Source: Neisseria meningitidis | GTDB lineage: Bacteria; Pseudomonadota; Gammaproteobacteria; Burkholderiales; Neisseriaceae | Direction of reading: 5' to 3' | NCBI GenBank assembly: GCA_923184405.1 | Contig: OV299793.1 | Location: 96,264 to 160,263 of the forward strand | DNA length: 64,000 nucleotides | In this document: in pieces, positions 1-11,228 of the stretch | Numbering within the stretch: the stretch's first letter is position 1 | Layout: each line of letters begins with the position of its first letter | Notes under the pieces: generated by a model | What the model was told of the DNA's origin: nothing | The model's input: only the letters and a program-made list of their open reading frames with translations | The model's database searches: none | Position numbers and translations under genes: made by a program

Positions 1-752
1 GATACGTATTGCCGCTCTGTTTGATGCTGGCGGAACTGCGATATTTTGGTGTGATTACTGCGCCTGAAGACAACGCCTTCTTTCAAACGCCTGCTTACGA
101 CGGCAGCGATTTGGCATTTCCATCAGCGGCGCCGTGCAACCTAGTCCGGACGGTTTGGCACAGCATTTATCATCGGCGAAGAATTTATCGGCAACGACAA
201 TGTTTGCTTGTTTTGGGCGACATTATTTTTACGGTCAGTCGTTTATGCAAACATTGAAATATGGCAGCGCAACGCACGGCGCAACCGTGTTTGCTTATCA
301 GGTCAAAAACCCCGAACGTTTCGGCGTGGCTGAATTTAACGAAAACTTCCGCGCCGTTTCCATCGAAGAAAACCGCAACGCCCAAATCCGATTGGGCGGT
401 AACGGCCGGTACTTCTACGACAACCGTGCTGTCGAGTCGCCAACAAATCAAACCGTCTGCACGCGGCGAATTGAAATTACCGACCAAACTGACAAAGATT
501 TGAAGACGGCTCGCCTCCGTTCAAATATTGGGACGCGGCTCGCGTGGCTGACACCTATATTTAATGAAAAGCCTGCACGAGGGCTTGCTCCGTCCAAACT
601 CGTGCAAACATCCAAAACCTGCACATCGCCTGCCTGGAAGAAATCAATGGCGCAACGGTTGGCTTTCCGATGAAAAACTGAAGACTGGCGCGCCTGATGG
701 CGAAAACCAATACGGCCAAATATTTGCTGCGCCTGTTGAAAAATACGTTTGA
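1..752 (+). pseudogene. rfbA: glucose-1-phosphate thymidylyltransferase RfbA/RmlA, 5'-truncated by window edge and frameshifted
   Basis: RmlA makes dTDP-glucose from glucose-1-phosphate and dTTP, the first step of dTDP-rhamnose synthesis. Fragments in several frames line up end to end with the family: VITAPEDNA near 52, FYGQSF near 232, then THGATVFAYQVKNPERFGV (270-330), YFYDNRAVE (410-435), and a C-terminal segment RNGWLSDEKL followed by a QYG...LLRLLK-like end. The first roughly 40 residues lie outside the window. At least six frame changes are needed, more than in the housekeeping genes, so this looks like a decayed copy. Meningococci carry duplicated rfb genes beside the capsule locus (regions D and D'); this with the next rfbC fits the spare set. 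Family identification is firm; functional loss is likely but partly confounded by poor sequence quality. Confidence 0.8.
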
Positions 753-781
753 GGCCGCCTGAAACTTTTCAGACGGCCTTT
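753..781 (+). terminator. inverted uptake-word terminator after rfbA
   Basis: GGCCGCCTGAAA and TTTCAGACGGCC form a hairpin directly after the rfbA stop, followed by TTT. The left arm has one change from the canonical uptake word (GCCGCCTGAA). Such inverted pairs commonly end neisserial transcripts. Confidence 0.6.
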
Positions 782-798
782 AGATGAAAGATAAAAAG

Positions 799-1333
799 AT
801 GAACACACGATATACCGCCATCTCTGACGTAAAACTGCTTGAGCCCCAAGTCTTCGGCGACGCGCTGGCTTTTTATGGAAACCTCTGCGACGGCGGTTTA
901 AACCAGTTCGCGAACGCACCTCTCTGTGCAGGAAAACCACCCAAATCCGCAAAGGCGTATTGCGCGCTCCGCACTACCAAACCGAAAAACACACAAGGCA
1001 AAACTCGTACGCGAAGTTGTTATAAGTATTCGACGTGGCCGCCGATAGCGCGCAAGACTCCTACTTTCGGCAAATGGGTAGGCGATTCTATCCGCAGAAA
1101 CAAACGCCAACTGTGGTACCCGAAGTGTTTCTGCACACGGCTTCTGGCGTACTGAGCGGTGAAGCCGAGTTCGTCTATAAATGCACAGACTATTACAACC
1201 TGAAGCAGTAACACGCACTAATAACGAACGATCCGACAAAACGCAATAGACTGGCTGCCTACAAACCCGACCCGAACCTGTCTGCCTAAAGACTTGGCCG
1301 AAAAAGTATTGGCTGAAGCAGACAGCGTTTTAA
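799..1333 (+). pseudogene. rfbC: dTDP-4-dehydrorhamnose 3,5-epimerase RfbC/RmlC, decayed
   Basis: RmlC epimerises dTDP-4-keto-6-deoxyglucose at C3 and C5 in dTDP-rhamnose synthesis. The start reads VKLLEPQVFGDA, the usual RmlC N terminus. Later pieces in other frames match DSPTFGKWVG (about 1050-1085), NKRQLW.P (1100-1120), EAEFVYKCTDYY (1160-1195) and PNLS.KDLAEKV..EAD (1275-1325). The active-site region around the GLHYQ-type motif is disrupted. Several frameshifts and substitutions make it non-functional as read. It sits directly after rfbA, as in an rfb operon, but no rfbB is seen on this side, supporting a remnant duplicate. Confidence 0.78.
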
Positions 1334-1341
1334 GATTATTC

Positions 1342-1379
1342 AGGCCGTCTGAAAGAATGTTCCTCTTTCAGACGGCCTA
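1342..1379 (+). terminator. inverted uptake-word terminator after rfbC
   Basis: AGGCCGTCTGAAAG pairs with CTTTCAGACGGCCT across a short loop. It closes the rfb remnant before the capsule genes. Confidence 0.7.
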
Positions 1380-1412
1380 CAATCCATTAATAAATAATCG
1401 ACGAAACGCATC

Positions 1413-3420
1413 GTGAAAACGCCTCATCCTCTCGTGGCATACGCAAAATCCCCATCTCTTCACCCTATTGCCTGAGTTTCATATCTGCAAGGATGAGAAA
1501 GGAGCAGAGGCTGTTATCGGCTGGGGTTTGCGCCCGACGACACACAAAGAGCGTGCTTTTGCCGCTGAACACCAGCTTCCCGTCATTGCTTTGGAAGACG
1601 GCCTTTACGCTCGCTTGGCCTAGGCGATGATGGCTATCCTCCCTATTCCATCGTCTAAGACGACATCGGCATCTACTGCGACACTACACGCCCTTCGTTT
1701 GGAACAACTGATTCTTGCCGCCGATACCATGCCGTCAGAAACCTAGCTCAGGCGCACAGACGATGGATTAAATCCAGCAACACCACCTGTCCAAACACAA
1801 CCACGCGCCCGAACTTTCAGACGATCATCCTTTACGCTCCCCATCCAAGCCTGAAACTGTCCTCATTATCGACCAAACGCTTCTGGCGATATGGCCATCC
1901 AATATGGCGGCGCAGATGCCTCTACGTTTGAACTGATGTTTCAGACGGCCCTGAATGAAAACCCGCAAGCCGATATCTCGGTAAAAACCCATCCCGATGT
2001 TTTGTGCGGCAAAAACAAGGCTATCTGACCCAACTGGCGCAGCAACACCGCGTCCATCTTCTGGCAGAAGACATCAACCCGATTTCTTTGTTGCAAAACG
2101 TCGATAAAGTTTATTGCGTTACCTCGCAAATGGGTTTTGAGGCGCGTTTGTGCTGCAAGCCGCTGACCACCTTCGGCCTGCCGTGGCATGCCGGATGGGG
2201 TGTGAGCGACGACCGCCATCCTGAAATCAACCGCCTTGTTCAAACCCAACGCCGCGCCACCCGCAACTTGCTGCAGCTCTTCGCCGCAGCCTATCCGCAA
2301 TACAGCCGCTACCTCAACCCCAATACCAGCGAAGCAGGCAGCCTCTTTGATGTCATCGACTATTTGGCGACGGTCAAACGTAAAAACGACAAATTGCGTG
2401 GCGAGTTATATTGCGTCGGTATGTCTTTGTGGAAACGCGCGGTTGCCAAACCGTTCTTTAACGTGCCCTCTTGCCGTCACAAATTTATCTCTTCCACCCA
2501 AAACTGGCAGGGGTCAAACTGTCCGACGATGCACGCATCCTGGCCTATTGCAACGGCAAAGAGGCCATCGTCCGCTTTGCCGAACAACACCACATCCCCC
2601 TGCTGCGCATGGAAGACGGCTTTATCCGCCCGGTCGGACTCGGCTCCAAATCAGTACCGCCGCTGTCACTCGTTACCGACGATATGAGCATTTATTTCAA
2701 TGCCGAAACCCCGTCCCGTCTTGAATACATCCTACAAAACCAAAACTTCGACGATCAAGACTTTCAGACGGCCTTGAAGCTGCAAAAATGCTGACTGAAA
2801 ACCACATCAGCAAATACAACGTCAGCAACTCAGACTTCAGCGCCCCATCAACCGACAAAACCGTGATCCTCGTTCCCAGCCAGGTTGAAGATGATGCGTC
2901 TATCCGCTACGGTTCGCCCCAAATCTACCGCAATCTGGATTTGCTCCGTACCGTACGCGAACGACACCCCAATGCCTATATCATCTACAAACCGCATCCC
3001 GATGTAGTCAGCGGTAACCGCATCGACCATATTTCCCCTGAAGATGCTGCACGATATGCCGACCAAACCGCCGAACAAGCCGACATCCTGACCTGTCTCC
3101 AATACGCAGACGAAATACATACCATGACTTCGCTGACCGGCTTTGAAGCCTTGTTGCGCGGCAAAAAGTCAGCTGCTACGGCTCTGCCTTTTAACGCAGG
3201 CTGGGGGCTTACACAAGATCTGCTCCCCATCCCGCGCCGTAGCCGCAGACTTGAGCTTTGGCAGCTGATTGCAAACACGCTCATCCACTATCCCGACTAC
3301 ATCCACCCCGAAACCCATCAGGCCATAAATGCAGAAACCGCAGCCCAAATCCTGATACGACAAAAAATATGCAAAAAAACAACAACGGATTACATCGCGG
3401 GTACTTTGCCAAAAAATTAG
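1413..3420 (+). pseudogene. lipA: capsule polysaccharide modification protein LipA (CtrE, KpsC family), frameshifted
   Basis: KpsC-type proteins act at the inner membrane with KpsS-type partners to build the poly-Kdo linker on the phospholipid anchor of exported group 2 capsules. The family has two tandem glycosyltransferase halves and both are visible. The first half (to about 2470) shows an NVDKVYCVTSQMGFEA-like motif and the ending TFGLPWHAGWGVSDDR. The second (2480-3420) shows FHPKLAGVKLSDDARI, LLRMEDGFIRPVGLGS, YKPHPDVVSG and a matching MTSLTGFEALLRGK...NAGWGLT motif. The first 600 bases are badly damaged; the rest needs about three frame changes. The start is uncertain; GTG at 1413 is the best candidate. 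lipB follows. Identity is firm; whether the gene is broken in the living strain is unclear. Confidence 0.83.
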
Positions 3421-3591
3421 GTAAAATCAAACAACTATATCGATCTTTCAAATAAATACCATCAAAGTTAACGATGCGTCATAAACTTGCCTCTATTGCG
3501 GCATCATACCGCTGCATCGTTAATTCATATTAGCGTATGCTTGAAAGTTCAACCTAAAACTATTACATAAAAAACAAAACCACATTGCAAC

Positions 3592-4848
3592 ATGAAACAG
3601 ACCATCCTCAAAAATAACCTGCAAAACCTGCTTGAAAGCGCAGAAAATATCCTGCTGCTTCAAGGCCCAGTCAACGAATTTTTTCTGCGCCTTGCCGACT
3701 GGCTGACTGCAAACAGCAAAACCGTACATAAATTCAACTTTAATGCAGGAGACGACTATTTTTATCCGCCCACTCAGCGCATACCGTTGCTTTTAACGAC
3801 AACTACGATGCCTTTACTGAAGTTTTGCAAGAATACATCACCCAACATCACATCCAAGCCGTTGTCTGAATTGGCGACACACGCCCTTATCACGTCATTG
3901 CAAAACGCAGTGCAAACGAAAACCAAGCCAGTTTCTGGGCGTTTCAAGAACGCTATTTCCGTATCTACTACATCACATTAGAAAAAGACGGCGTCAACGC
4001 ATTTTCCCCGTTGCCGCGCCGTGCCGACTTTTTTCTTGAACAATTACTCAGCGCCCAGCAAGAATATAGCGCCAACGCTGGTACGCAGCAGTTTTACGCC
4101 CATGGCAAAAAACGCCATCCGTTACTATATCGAGTTGTTCCGCAATCTACGCAAATACCCCGACTACATCCACCACCGCGCACCCAATGCCAGCAATTAC
4201 CTCAAACCGTGGTCGCTCTCCATCCTCAACCGTTTGAACAACTATATTGAAGACATCCAAATCGCCAAACGTGTGGAAGCAGGCAAATACGCCAAGTTTT
4301 TTATAGTTACCTGACAGGTATTCAACGACAGCCAAGACCATATCCATTGCGACATTACCAGCGTCCGCAGCTTCCTGCTCCATGTTTTGAGTTCATTTGC
4401 CGAGCACGCGCCTGCAGATAGCAACATCATACATCAAGCATCATCCTATGGACAGAGGCTTTATCGACTACTGGAGCGACATTAACGCTTTATCAAAGAA
4501 CACCTCGAACTCAAAGGCCATGTGATTTATATCCATGATGTCCCCCTGGCCGTTTTCCTGCGCCAAGGTCTCTGGCATATTGCCATCATCAGCACCAGCG
4601 GCCTGTCCGGACTGATTCACAATATGCCAGTTAAGTTTATCGGCCATCCCTATTACGATATTCCCGGCATTAGTGACCAAAATAGCTTGGCAGAATTTTG
4701 GAATCATCCGACACTGCCTGACAAAGAGCTGTTCCATGACTACCAAATGTACAACCTCAACGTGACCCAAATTAACGGCAACCTCTACAGTCAGGTCTTT
4801 TTCCTAACAAAACACATCCGACTCTTCCACAACAGTAATCTAACTTAG
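3592..4848 (+). pseudogene. lipB: capsule polysaccharide modification protein LipB (CtrF, KpsS family), frameshifted
   Basis: KpsS-family protein, the partner of LipA/KpsC in making the lipid-linked poly-Kdo anchor of the meningococcal capsule. The start MKQTILKNNLQNLLESAENILLL is clean; later in-frame blocks include ADWLTANSKTVHKFNFNAGD, an aromatic-rich RNLRKYPDYIHHRAPN block near 4140-4190, VIYIHDVPLAV (4522-4555) and a C-terminal stretch with FIGHPYYDIPG (4633-4668). Frame changes occur near 3775, 3970, 4080, 4300 and 4480. It lies 171 bases after lipA and is followed by an uptake-word hairpin. The full span of about 419 codons matches the family, so the breaks may be partly sequence error. 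Confidence 0.82.
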
Positions 4849-4860
4849 CGAAGGAAGCTC

Positions 4861-4890
4861 AGGCCGTCTGAAAACATTTCAGACGGACTG
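4861..4890 (+). terminator. uptake-word hairpin after lipB
   Basis: GGCCGTCTGAAA and TTTCAGACGG form a short hairpin just after the lipB stop, so it probably ends the capsule transcript. Confidence 0.65.
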
Positions 4891-5208
4891 AAACAATCAA
4901 TACCTTAGCTACTGACATGTAAATTAAACACAAAAATCTGCATTTATCATTAACAATAAATTACAAAAACAGTATAATGACTGAGCTGCCATGAGCGCAT
5001 ACCGACTCAACCTGAGGCCTTAGTAACACACAAAATATGGATATATCCCAGGCAAAACAATATAACAAGCCAAACATCCTAAAGATAAGCAAGCAAGGCA
5101 ATACACTCTATAAAACTGTGCCGAGCAAAATTTTTACAAAGCCCTCAACCAGTATCGCCGCCCATATGCCGCAGCATCCGTCTTCCACTTTATATCCGCC
5201 CGCAAACC
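4891..5208. other. gene-poor spacer between lipB and the Sel1-repeat gene
   Basis: AT-rich spacer. A 62-codon reading frame begins at 5037 but overlaps the next gene's start and has no recognisable features, so it is not called. The spacer probably holds the promoter of the Sel1-repeat gene. Confidence 0.4.
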
Positions 5209-6614
5209 ATGACCGCCGCTCCTGATATCCTCTACCGGCAAGCCGCCGCCCTTTTGGAACAATCCAATACCGCCCAAGCCCTGCCCCTGTTGCAACAGGC
5301 GGCAGAGCAAGGTTATGCGGAAGCTGCTTTCGTATTGGGCAACCATCTGCTGCAAAACGGCCAACCGGAGCAGGCACTTTCATGGTTGGAAGCCGCCGCG
5401 GCCCAACGCCATCCCAAAGCACTCTTCTCCCTGCTGCAACAACGCGAACACAACGGCACCCCGACCGGACAGCTTCTCAACGACTATGCCTGGCTGGGTG
5501 AGCAGGGGCACTCAGAAGCCCAATTAATCCTCATGCGTTACCACGCGCAACGCAACGATCCACAATCGCTCTACTGGGCGGAACTTGCTGCCGCCCGATA
5601 TGCCGCACCTGCGTATTACCATCGGCACGCCATCATCAACGCCAAGGCGACGTTGAAACAGCCATCGAACAATACGAAAAAGCGGCAGCACTCGGCGTAA
5701 CTGCCGCCTGCTGGCAACTTGGTCAAATCTACTTCTACGGTACAGGTGTCAGCCCCAACCACGCACAAGCCGAACACTATCTCGAACCAGCCGCACAAGT
5801 TAACCACATCGCCGCACAAACGCTGCTGGCTGACCTTCTTGCCGCCCAACGCAAACCTGAAGCCTTGGAATGGTATCGTCGTGCCGCCGATAAGGAACAA
5901 GCGGAAGCACAGTCCAAGCTGGCCCAATACGCCCTGACCAACGAACTTTCCGAACGCGATCCGTTCCAAGCGGCACGATATGCCAAAGCCGCTGCCGAGA
6001 AAAACCATCCTGAAGCCCTGAAAATCATGGGCGACCTCTACCGCTACGGTCTCGGCATCAAAGCCGACAACCATATCGCGCAAGATTACTACCACCGTGC
6101 CGCCGCGCTGGGTTCTGCCGCCGCAGCACAAAAACTCATCAGCGACGCCGCGCTGTACCATCCGCAACAATACGAACAAATCAAAACTGCCGCCCTGCAA
6201 CAACAACAAACCGAAACCATCTACCGTTTGGCGGAAGCACAAGCCTGCGCCATCGGCCGTCCCGCCGACTACAATGCCGCGCGAAAAAATTACATGGAAG
6301 CTGCCGGGTTCCACCATAAAAACGCAGCGGCAGCCTTAGGCCGCATCTACCATTACGGCCTCGGTACGGCGCAAGATCCTCGGGCGGCTGCACACTGGTA
6401 CGCCATTGCTGCCGAACAAAACCACCCTTCCGCCCAATACCACCTCGCCTGTTTTTACTATCACGGACAAGGTATCGGCTGTCATGTTCCGACCGCCTGC
6501 TACTGGCTGCAGGCCGCCATCAGCAACGGCCACACTTCGGCCGAATCATTAATATCCCTATTAGAACAATGGCGACGCGAAGCACACCATGCCATCGGAC
6601 AAAAGGCCGTCTGA
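5209..6614 (+). CDS. Sel1-repeat (tetratricopeptide-like) protein, frameshifted near 5640
   Basis: Encodes about 468 residues built from Sel1-like repeats: units of about 36 residues with the pattern A...LG..Y..G.G...D...A..WY..AA..G...A. Clear units include LPLLQQAAEQGYAEAAFVLG, IYFYGTGVSPNHAQAEHYL, GDLYRYGLGIKADNHIAQDY, IYHYGLGTAQDPRAAAHWY and FYYHGQGIG. Such solenoids mediate protein-protein contacts; no enzymatic domain or signal peptide is seen, so the partner and role are unknown. One frame change near 5630-5650 splits it. ATG at 5209 precedes the first repeat. It sits between the capsule locus and gltS in the same direction, with an uptake word just before the stop. Confidence 0.78.
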
Positions 6615-6831
6615 AAAGATTTACACTCGCATTTTTTGACAATCTTTAACTATTCCCCTAATATTTGCCAGTTATTTTTCACGGACACGCCATTGTTTTC
6701 ATTTCTTTCTGAAAACACCTTGTCCGCGCATCAATACCATGACACTCGGCGGATAACGCCAAGCGTTGAAACACACTACATCCGGAACAAAAACGGATGC
6801 TCGGAAAAATATTTCTAGGAGGTGAAACAAC

Positions 6832-8041
6832 ATGGAATGGGAATTCAACAGTTATTACACACTGATTGCCGCCACGCTCGTGTTGCTGGTTGGTAAATTT
6901 CTGGTTCAAAAATCAAATTCTTACGAGACTTCAATATTCCTGAGCCGGTCGCTGGCGGTTTGGTTGCCGCGATTATCCTGTTTGCGCTGCACGAGGCGTA
7001 CGGCGTGAGCTTCAATTTGAGAAACCGCTGCAAAATGCGTTTATGCTGATTTTTTCACGTCCATCGGCTTGAGCGCAGATTTTTCCCGTTTGAAGGCGGG
7101 CGGTTTGCCGCTGGTGGTTTTTACCGCGATTGTGGGCGGATTTATCTTGGTGCAAAACTTTGTCGGGGTCGGACTGGCTACGGCTTTGGGTTTGGATCCG
7201 CTCATCGGTCTGATTATCGGTTCGGTGTCGCTGACGGGCGGACATGGTACGTCAGGTGCGTGGGGACCTAATTTTGAAACGCAATACGGCTTGGTCGGCG
7301 CAACCGGTTTGGGTATTGCATCGGCTACTTTCGGGCTGGTGTTCGGCGGCCTGATCGGCGGGCCGGTTGCGCGCCGCCTGATCAACAAAATGGGCCGCAA
7401 ACCGGTTGAAAACAAAAACAGGATCAGGACGACAACGCGGACGACGTGTTCGAGCAGGCAAAACGCACCCGCCTGATTACGGCGGAATCTGCCGTTGAAA
7501 CGCTTGCCATGTTTGCCGCGTGTTTGGCGTTTGCCGAGATTATGGACGGCTTCGACAAAGAATATCTGTTCGACCTGCCCAAATTCGTGTGGTGTCTGTT
7601 TGGCGGCGTGGTCATCCGCAACATCCTCACTGCCGCATTCAAGGTCAATATGTTCGACCGCGCCATCGATGTGTTCGGCAATGCTTCGCTTTCGCTTTTC
7701 TTGGCAATGGCGTTGCTGAATTTGAAACTGTGGGAGCTGACCAATTTGGCGGGGCCTGTAACCGTCATCCTTGCCGTACAAACCGTGGTGATGGTTTTGT
7801 ACGCGACTTTGTTACCTATATCTTTATGGGGCGCGACTATGATGCGGCAGTATTGGCTATAAGCCATTGCGGTTTCGGCTTGGGTGCAACGCCGACGGCG
7901 GTGGCAAATATGCAGTCCGTCACGCATACTTTCGGCGCGTCGCATAAGGCGTTTTTGATTGTGCCTATGGTCGGCGCGTTCTTCGTCGATTTGATTAATG
8001 CCGCGATTCTCACCGGTTTTGTGAATTTCTTTAAAGGCTGA
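6832..8041 (+). CDS. gltS: sodium/glutamate symporter GltS, frameshifted
   Basis: Inner-membrane Na+-coupled glutamate importer (ESS family). The start ATG at 6832 has a strong ribosome site (AGGAGG, 9 bases upstream). Visible blocks are YYTLIAATLVLLVGKFLV, PEPVAGGLVAAIILFAL, the glycine-rich re-entrant motif LTGGHGTSGAWGPNF (near 7235), the pseudo-symmetric C-terminal motif GFGLGATPTAVANMQ (near 7875) and GASHKAFLIVPMVGAFFVDLIN. Frame changes fall near 6910, 7050, 7420 and 7810, two beside homopolymers. The full length, about 404 residues, is normal. A stand-alone gene with its own terminator. Confidence 0.9.
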
Positions 8042-8060
8042 TTTTCCGCCTTTCCGACAA

Positions 8061-8095
8061 AGCACCTGCAAGGTTTACCGCCTGCAGGTGCTTTT
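8061..8095 (+). terminator. Rho-independent terminator of gltS
   Basis: AGCACCTGCA and TGCAGGTGCT form a perfect 10-bp stem around a 12-base loop, followed by TTT, 20 bases after the gltS stop. Confidence 0.85.
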
Positions 8096-8139
8096 GCTAT
8101 GATAGCCGCTATCGGTCTGCACCGTTTGGAAGGAACATC

Positions 8140-9160
8140 ATGTATCGGAAACTCATTGCGCTGCCGTTTGCCCTGCTGCTTGCCGCTTGCGGCAGGGAAG
8201 AACCGCCCAAGGCATTGGAATGCGCCAACCCCGCCGTGTTGCAAGGCATACGCGGCAATATTCAGGAAACGCTCACGCAGGAAGCGCGTTCTTTCGCGCG
8301 CGAAGACGGCAGAGCAGTTTGTCGATGCCGACAAAATTATCGCCGCCGCCTACGGTTTGGCGTTTTCTTTGGAACACGCTTCGAAACGCAGGAAGCGCGG
8401 GCGCACGTTCTGTATCGTCGATTTGAACATTACCGTGCCGTCTGAAACGCTCGCTGATGCCAAGGCAAACAGCCCCTGCTGTACGGGGAAACCGCTTTGT
8501 CGGATATTGTGCGGCAGAAGACGGGCGGCAATGTCGAGTTTAAAGACAAGCGTATTGACGGCAGCCGTCCGCTTCCTGCCCGTCAAAGACGGTCAGATGG
8601 CATTTGTCGACAACACGGTCGGTATGGCGGCGCAAAAGCTATCGGTAGAATTACTAGCCTAACAGCTCCGAAGAGACACCTAAGAAGATAGACAACAAGG
8701 CACTAAAAAAGAAGACGAGGCCACAATTTAGAGCGGAAAAGCCCGTGAAGAAGAACCGTCCAAACCCACGCCCGAAGACATTTTGGAATACAATGCCGCC
8801 GGAGGGGATGGTGACGTACCCCAGCCGCAGAAAGCGCGCCTGAACCGGAAATCCTGCATCCTGACGACGGGCGAGCGTGCCGATACCGTTACCGTATCAC
8901 GGGGAGAAGTGGAAGAGGCGCGCGTACAAAACCAGCGTGCGGAATCCGAAATTACCAAACTTTGGGGAGGACTCGATACCGACGTGAAAAAAGAGTTGGT
9001 CGGCGAACAACGCAAGTGGGCGCAGGAAAAATCAGCAACTGCCGACAAGCCGCCGCGCAGGCAGACCGGCGAGGAATACGCCGAATACCTCAAATTGCAG
9101 TGCGACACGCGGATGACGCGCGAACGGATACAGTATCTTCGCGGCTATTCCATCGATTAG
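8140..9160 (+). CDS. LprI-like lipoprotein (DUF1311-type), frameshifted
   Basis: Starts MYRKLIALPFALLLAACG, a lipoprotein signal with lipobox LLAAC, so the mature protein is lipidated and envelope-anchored. A middle region (ADLNITVPSETLADAKAN-like) is followed by a charged, acidic linker. The C-terminal domain has the Cys-containing pattern WAQEKISNCRQAAAQAD...YLKLQCDTRMTRERIQYL typical of DUF1311/LprI proteins, some of which inhibit lysozyme. Frame changes occur near 8310, 8470, 8560, 8640-8760 and 9010; the 8640-8760 stretch is poor. Lysozyme inhibition here is family inference only. Confidence 0.65.
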
Positions 9161-9169
9161 GGCAAACCG

Positions 9170-9366
9170 ATGAATACCGTCCCAAAAGCAGGATTCCGTC
9201 AAACCGCTGCCCGAAAAAACCACAGACGAAGCCAAAGTCGAAAAATGGCGGCAGCTCGGTGCGGAAACACAGTTTGTCGGGCGAATGGGCAGTTGCCGTC
9301 AGATTGGGCGAAAACGGTTTTACCGAAGAACAGATGGAAAATATCGCCAACCTGTTCGGCAGATAA
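9170..9366 (+). CDS. short hypothetical protein, frameshifted
   Basis: ATG at 9170, nine bases after the preceding lipoprotein stop. After correcting two small frame errors it reads a hydrophilic protein of about 65 residues that includes KTTDEAKVEKWRQLGAETQF and ends in RLGENGFTEEQMENIANLFG. I do not recognise a family. It is probably cotranscribed with the lipoprotein gene, or was once its C-terminal extension. Confidence 0.45.
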
Positions 9367-9560
9367 AGGGAAAATTGACGGAAATGCCGCCAGAAACCCT
9401 GTTATCAGGTTTCAGACGGCACTTTAACTAATACAGTACGCAGGCGCAAAACAGCAGGCTTTCCCTGTGTTGCCTATGCTGATGTTTCAACACGCAGGAC
9501 GATACAACAAGCGTAGCCCCATGTGCCGTCCTGATTCGAAAGGGTTACGATCCTCCCAAA

Positions 9561-9715
9561 TATAGTGGATTAACAAAAACCAGCACAACGTTGACTCGCC
9601 TTAGCTCAAAGAGAACGATTCTTTTAGGTGCTGAAGCACCAAGTGAATCGGTTCCGTACTATTTGTACTGTCTGCGGCTTCGTCGCCTTGTCCTGATTTT
9701 TGCTAATCCACTATA
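9561..9715. repeat. Correia repeat enclosed element, long type (155 bp)
   Basis: TATAGTGGATTAAC at the left and its inverted copy TAATCCACTATA at the right bound a 155-bp element flanked by TA. The length matches the longer class of Correia elements that keeps the internal block with an integration host factor site. The right terminus reads GCTAATCCACTATA, one change from perfect. It lies beyond the 3' end of the fadL-like gene and may be folded and cleaved by RNase III in read-through transcripts. Confidence 0.93.
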
Positions 9716-9730
9716 AATCAAGCCTAAAAC

Positions 9731-9768
9731 AATGCCGTCTGAAACGGAAATCTGTTTCAGACGGCATT
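9731..9768. terminator. inverted uptake-word terminator (fadL-like gene)
   Basis: AATGCCGTCTGAAAC and GTTTCAGACGGCATT form a perfect 15-bp stem with an 8-base loop, located just past the stop of the leftward outer membrane protein gene. Confidence 0.85.
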
Positions 9769-9791
9769 GCTACAATCAAACGGCGGGCCGT

Positions 9792-11194
9792 TTATTTGAA
9801 TTTGTAGGTGTATTGCAGGCCGATGATGTCGGCGTGGTTTTTGAAACGTGCGGAAGACGCGCCCTTGCTGTCCACATCGTTGCCGCTTGCCTTCGACATA
9901 GCGGTAGCTGAAGTCGTTGATGTGGATGTGGGTGTAGGCGGCATCGACGACGTGGTTGTTACCGATATGGCATTTCATACCGGCGGAGAACCAGATGCGG
10001 TTGCCGTCAGGTAGGCTGTTCATGCGGTAGTCGGCGTTGCAGACGGGCGATTTGTCAAAAGCGATGCCGGCGCGCAGTTGCAGCGGTTCGCTCATTTGAT
10101 AAGAACCGCCGAAGCCGACTTTGTAGGTGTTGCACCAGTTCGGCGTGATATTGCTGCGGTCACATTCCCCTTTAACGTCGCTTGTTACTTATTCAAAAAC
10201 CAGTTCCGCTTTAACGAAACCACTATTTAACGTCCCCGTTACGTCACCGAACAGAACCGATTCATCTGACTCTTTGTACATACCATGTACGGACAAACAC
10301 TCAGGCGTAACCATTTTAACGCCAGCCTTCACATCCACCATGAAGCCGTATTGCTGCAAGCATCGTACTCCACATGGCTTTCGCCGCCACACCGTCTGCC
10401 GCCCATTCGGCATCACAGTTGAGCGTGTGCGAGACAATGGAAAGGTAGTTCTTGCACGCGCGCGCAAGGTCGTTCATCTCTGACATCCACGCCAGTTGGT
10501 AGCCGAAGCCCCAATCGCTGCCTTTGACATCATCGTGTCCGTCGGCCTAAATTTTTGCAGCTTCGGCTACACCGTTACGTTTGGGCGGTTTTGCAGACAA
10601 TATGTCTGCTTTACTCTTAATCCCCCAGTCGGCATATTTGCGCAGCTCGGCGGAAGTATGTTGGCCGATGATACCTGCGCCGAAGGAATGGCGGTCGTTG
10701 AGTTTCCATGCGGCGACAGGTTCGACGGCGATGCTAGTCAGACCGAGTTTGTTGATGTTGTGGCGCAACACGGAATCGTTATCGTATTCGGTGGCAGAGC
10801 CGAAGGGGACGTACACGCCCAAGCCCACGGTCAGATTGTCGTTGACTTTGTATGCGCCGTAGATGTGGGGCGCGACCGTGGTTTTGGTGATTTTGCCGCT
10901 TTTCGAACCTTGGACGGGAAGCCCGGTAAAGTCGGTGGCGGAATCCGCCTCATAATGAATGCTGGGCAGCACGATGTTGGCGTTGACGGAAATTTGGCTG
11001 CTGTCGATTTTGCTCAAACCGGCAGGATTGTAGAAAATGGTTGAGGCATCGGCGGCTTCGGCGGCGGCGGCATTTGCCGTACTTTGCGCGTTGACCGACT
11101 GTGTGCCGAAGTGGTAGCCGGATACGTGGACGGATGCGGCGGCAAAGGCAGTGCCGAGCAGCAGGACGGTTTTTTTCAGTGCGGAAGGGGTCAT
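9792..11194 (-). CDS. FadL/OmpP1-family outer membrane protein, frameshifted in C-terminal half
   Basis: FadL-type 14-stranded barrels import hydrophobic compounds across the outer membrane. The N terminus has a signal peptide (KKTVLLLGTAFAAASVHVSGYHF) and then the family hallmark STIFYNPAGLSKI. Barrel-like segments continue to about 10550 (VAPHIYGAYKVNDNLTVGLGVYVPFGS; SIAVEPVAAWKLNDRHSFGAG). Past 10550 the frame changes repeatedly, but the ending recovers as a barrel C terminus QYTYKFK. The start is the ATG at 11194, 35 bases from a Correia element that probably supplies or alters its promoter. A uptake-word terminator and a second Correia element lie downstream. Confidence 0.82.
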
Positions 11195-11228
11195 TTCGGT
11201 TTCCGTAAAAAGGCGGACGGTGGATAAA

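Noticed and set aside
5037..5225. 62-codon frame upstream of the Sel1-repeat gene
   Set aside because: Overlaps the next start in another frame, lacks a ribosome site and has no recognisable features.
5616..6317. 233-codon minus-strand frame opposite the Sel1-repeat gene
   Set aside because: Repeat structure on the plus strand creates long open antisense frames; the product is low-complexity and lacks features.
10496..11044. 182-codon plus-strand frame opposite the fadL-like gene
   Set aside because: It is antisense to a clear outer membrane protein with signal peptide and NPAG motif; no support for coding.
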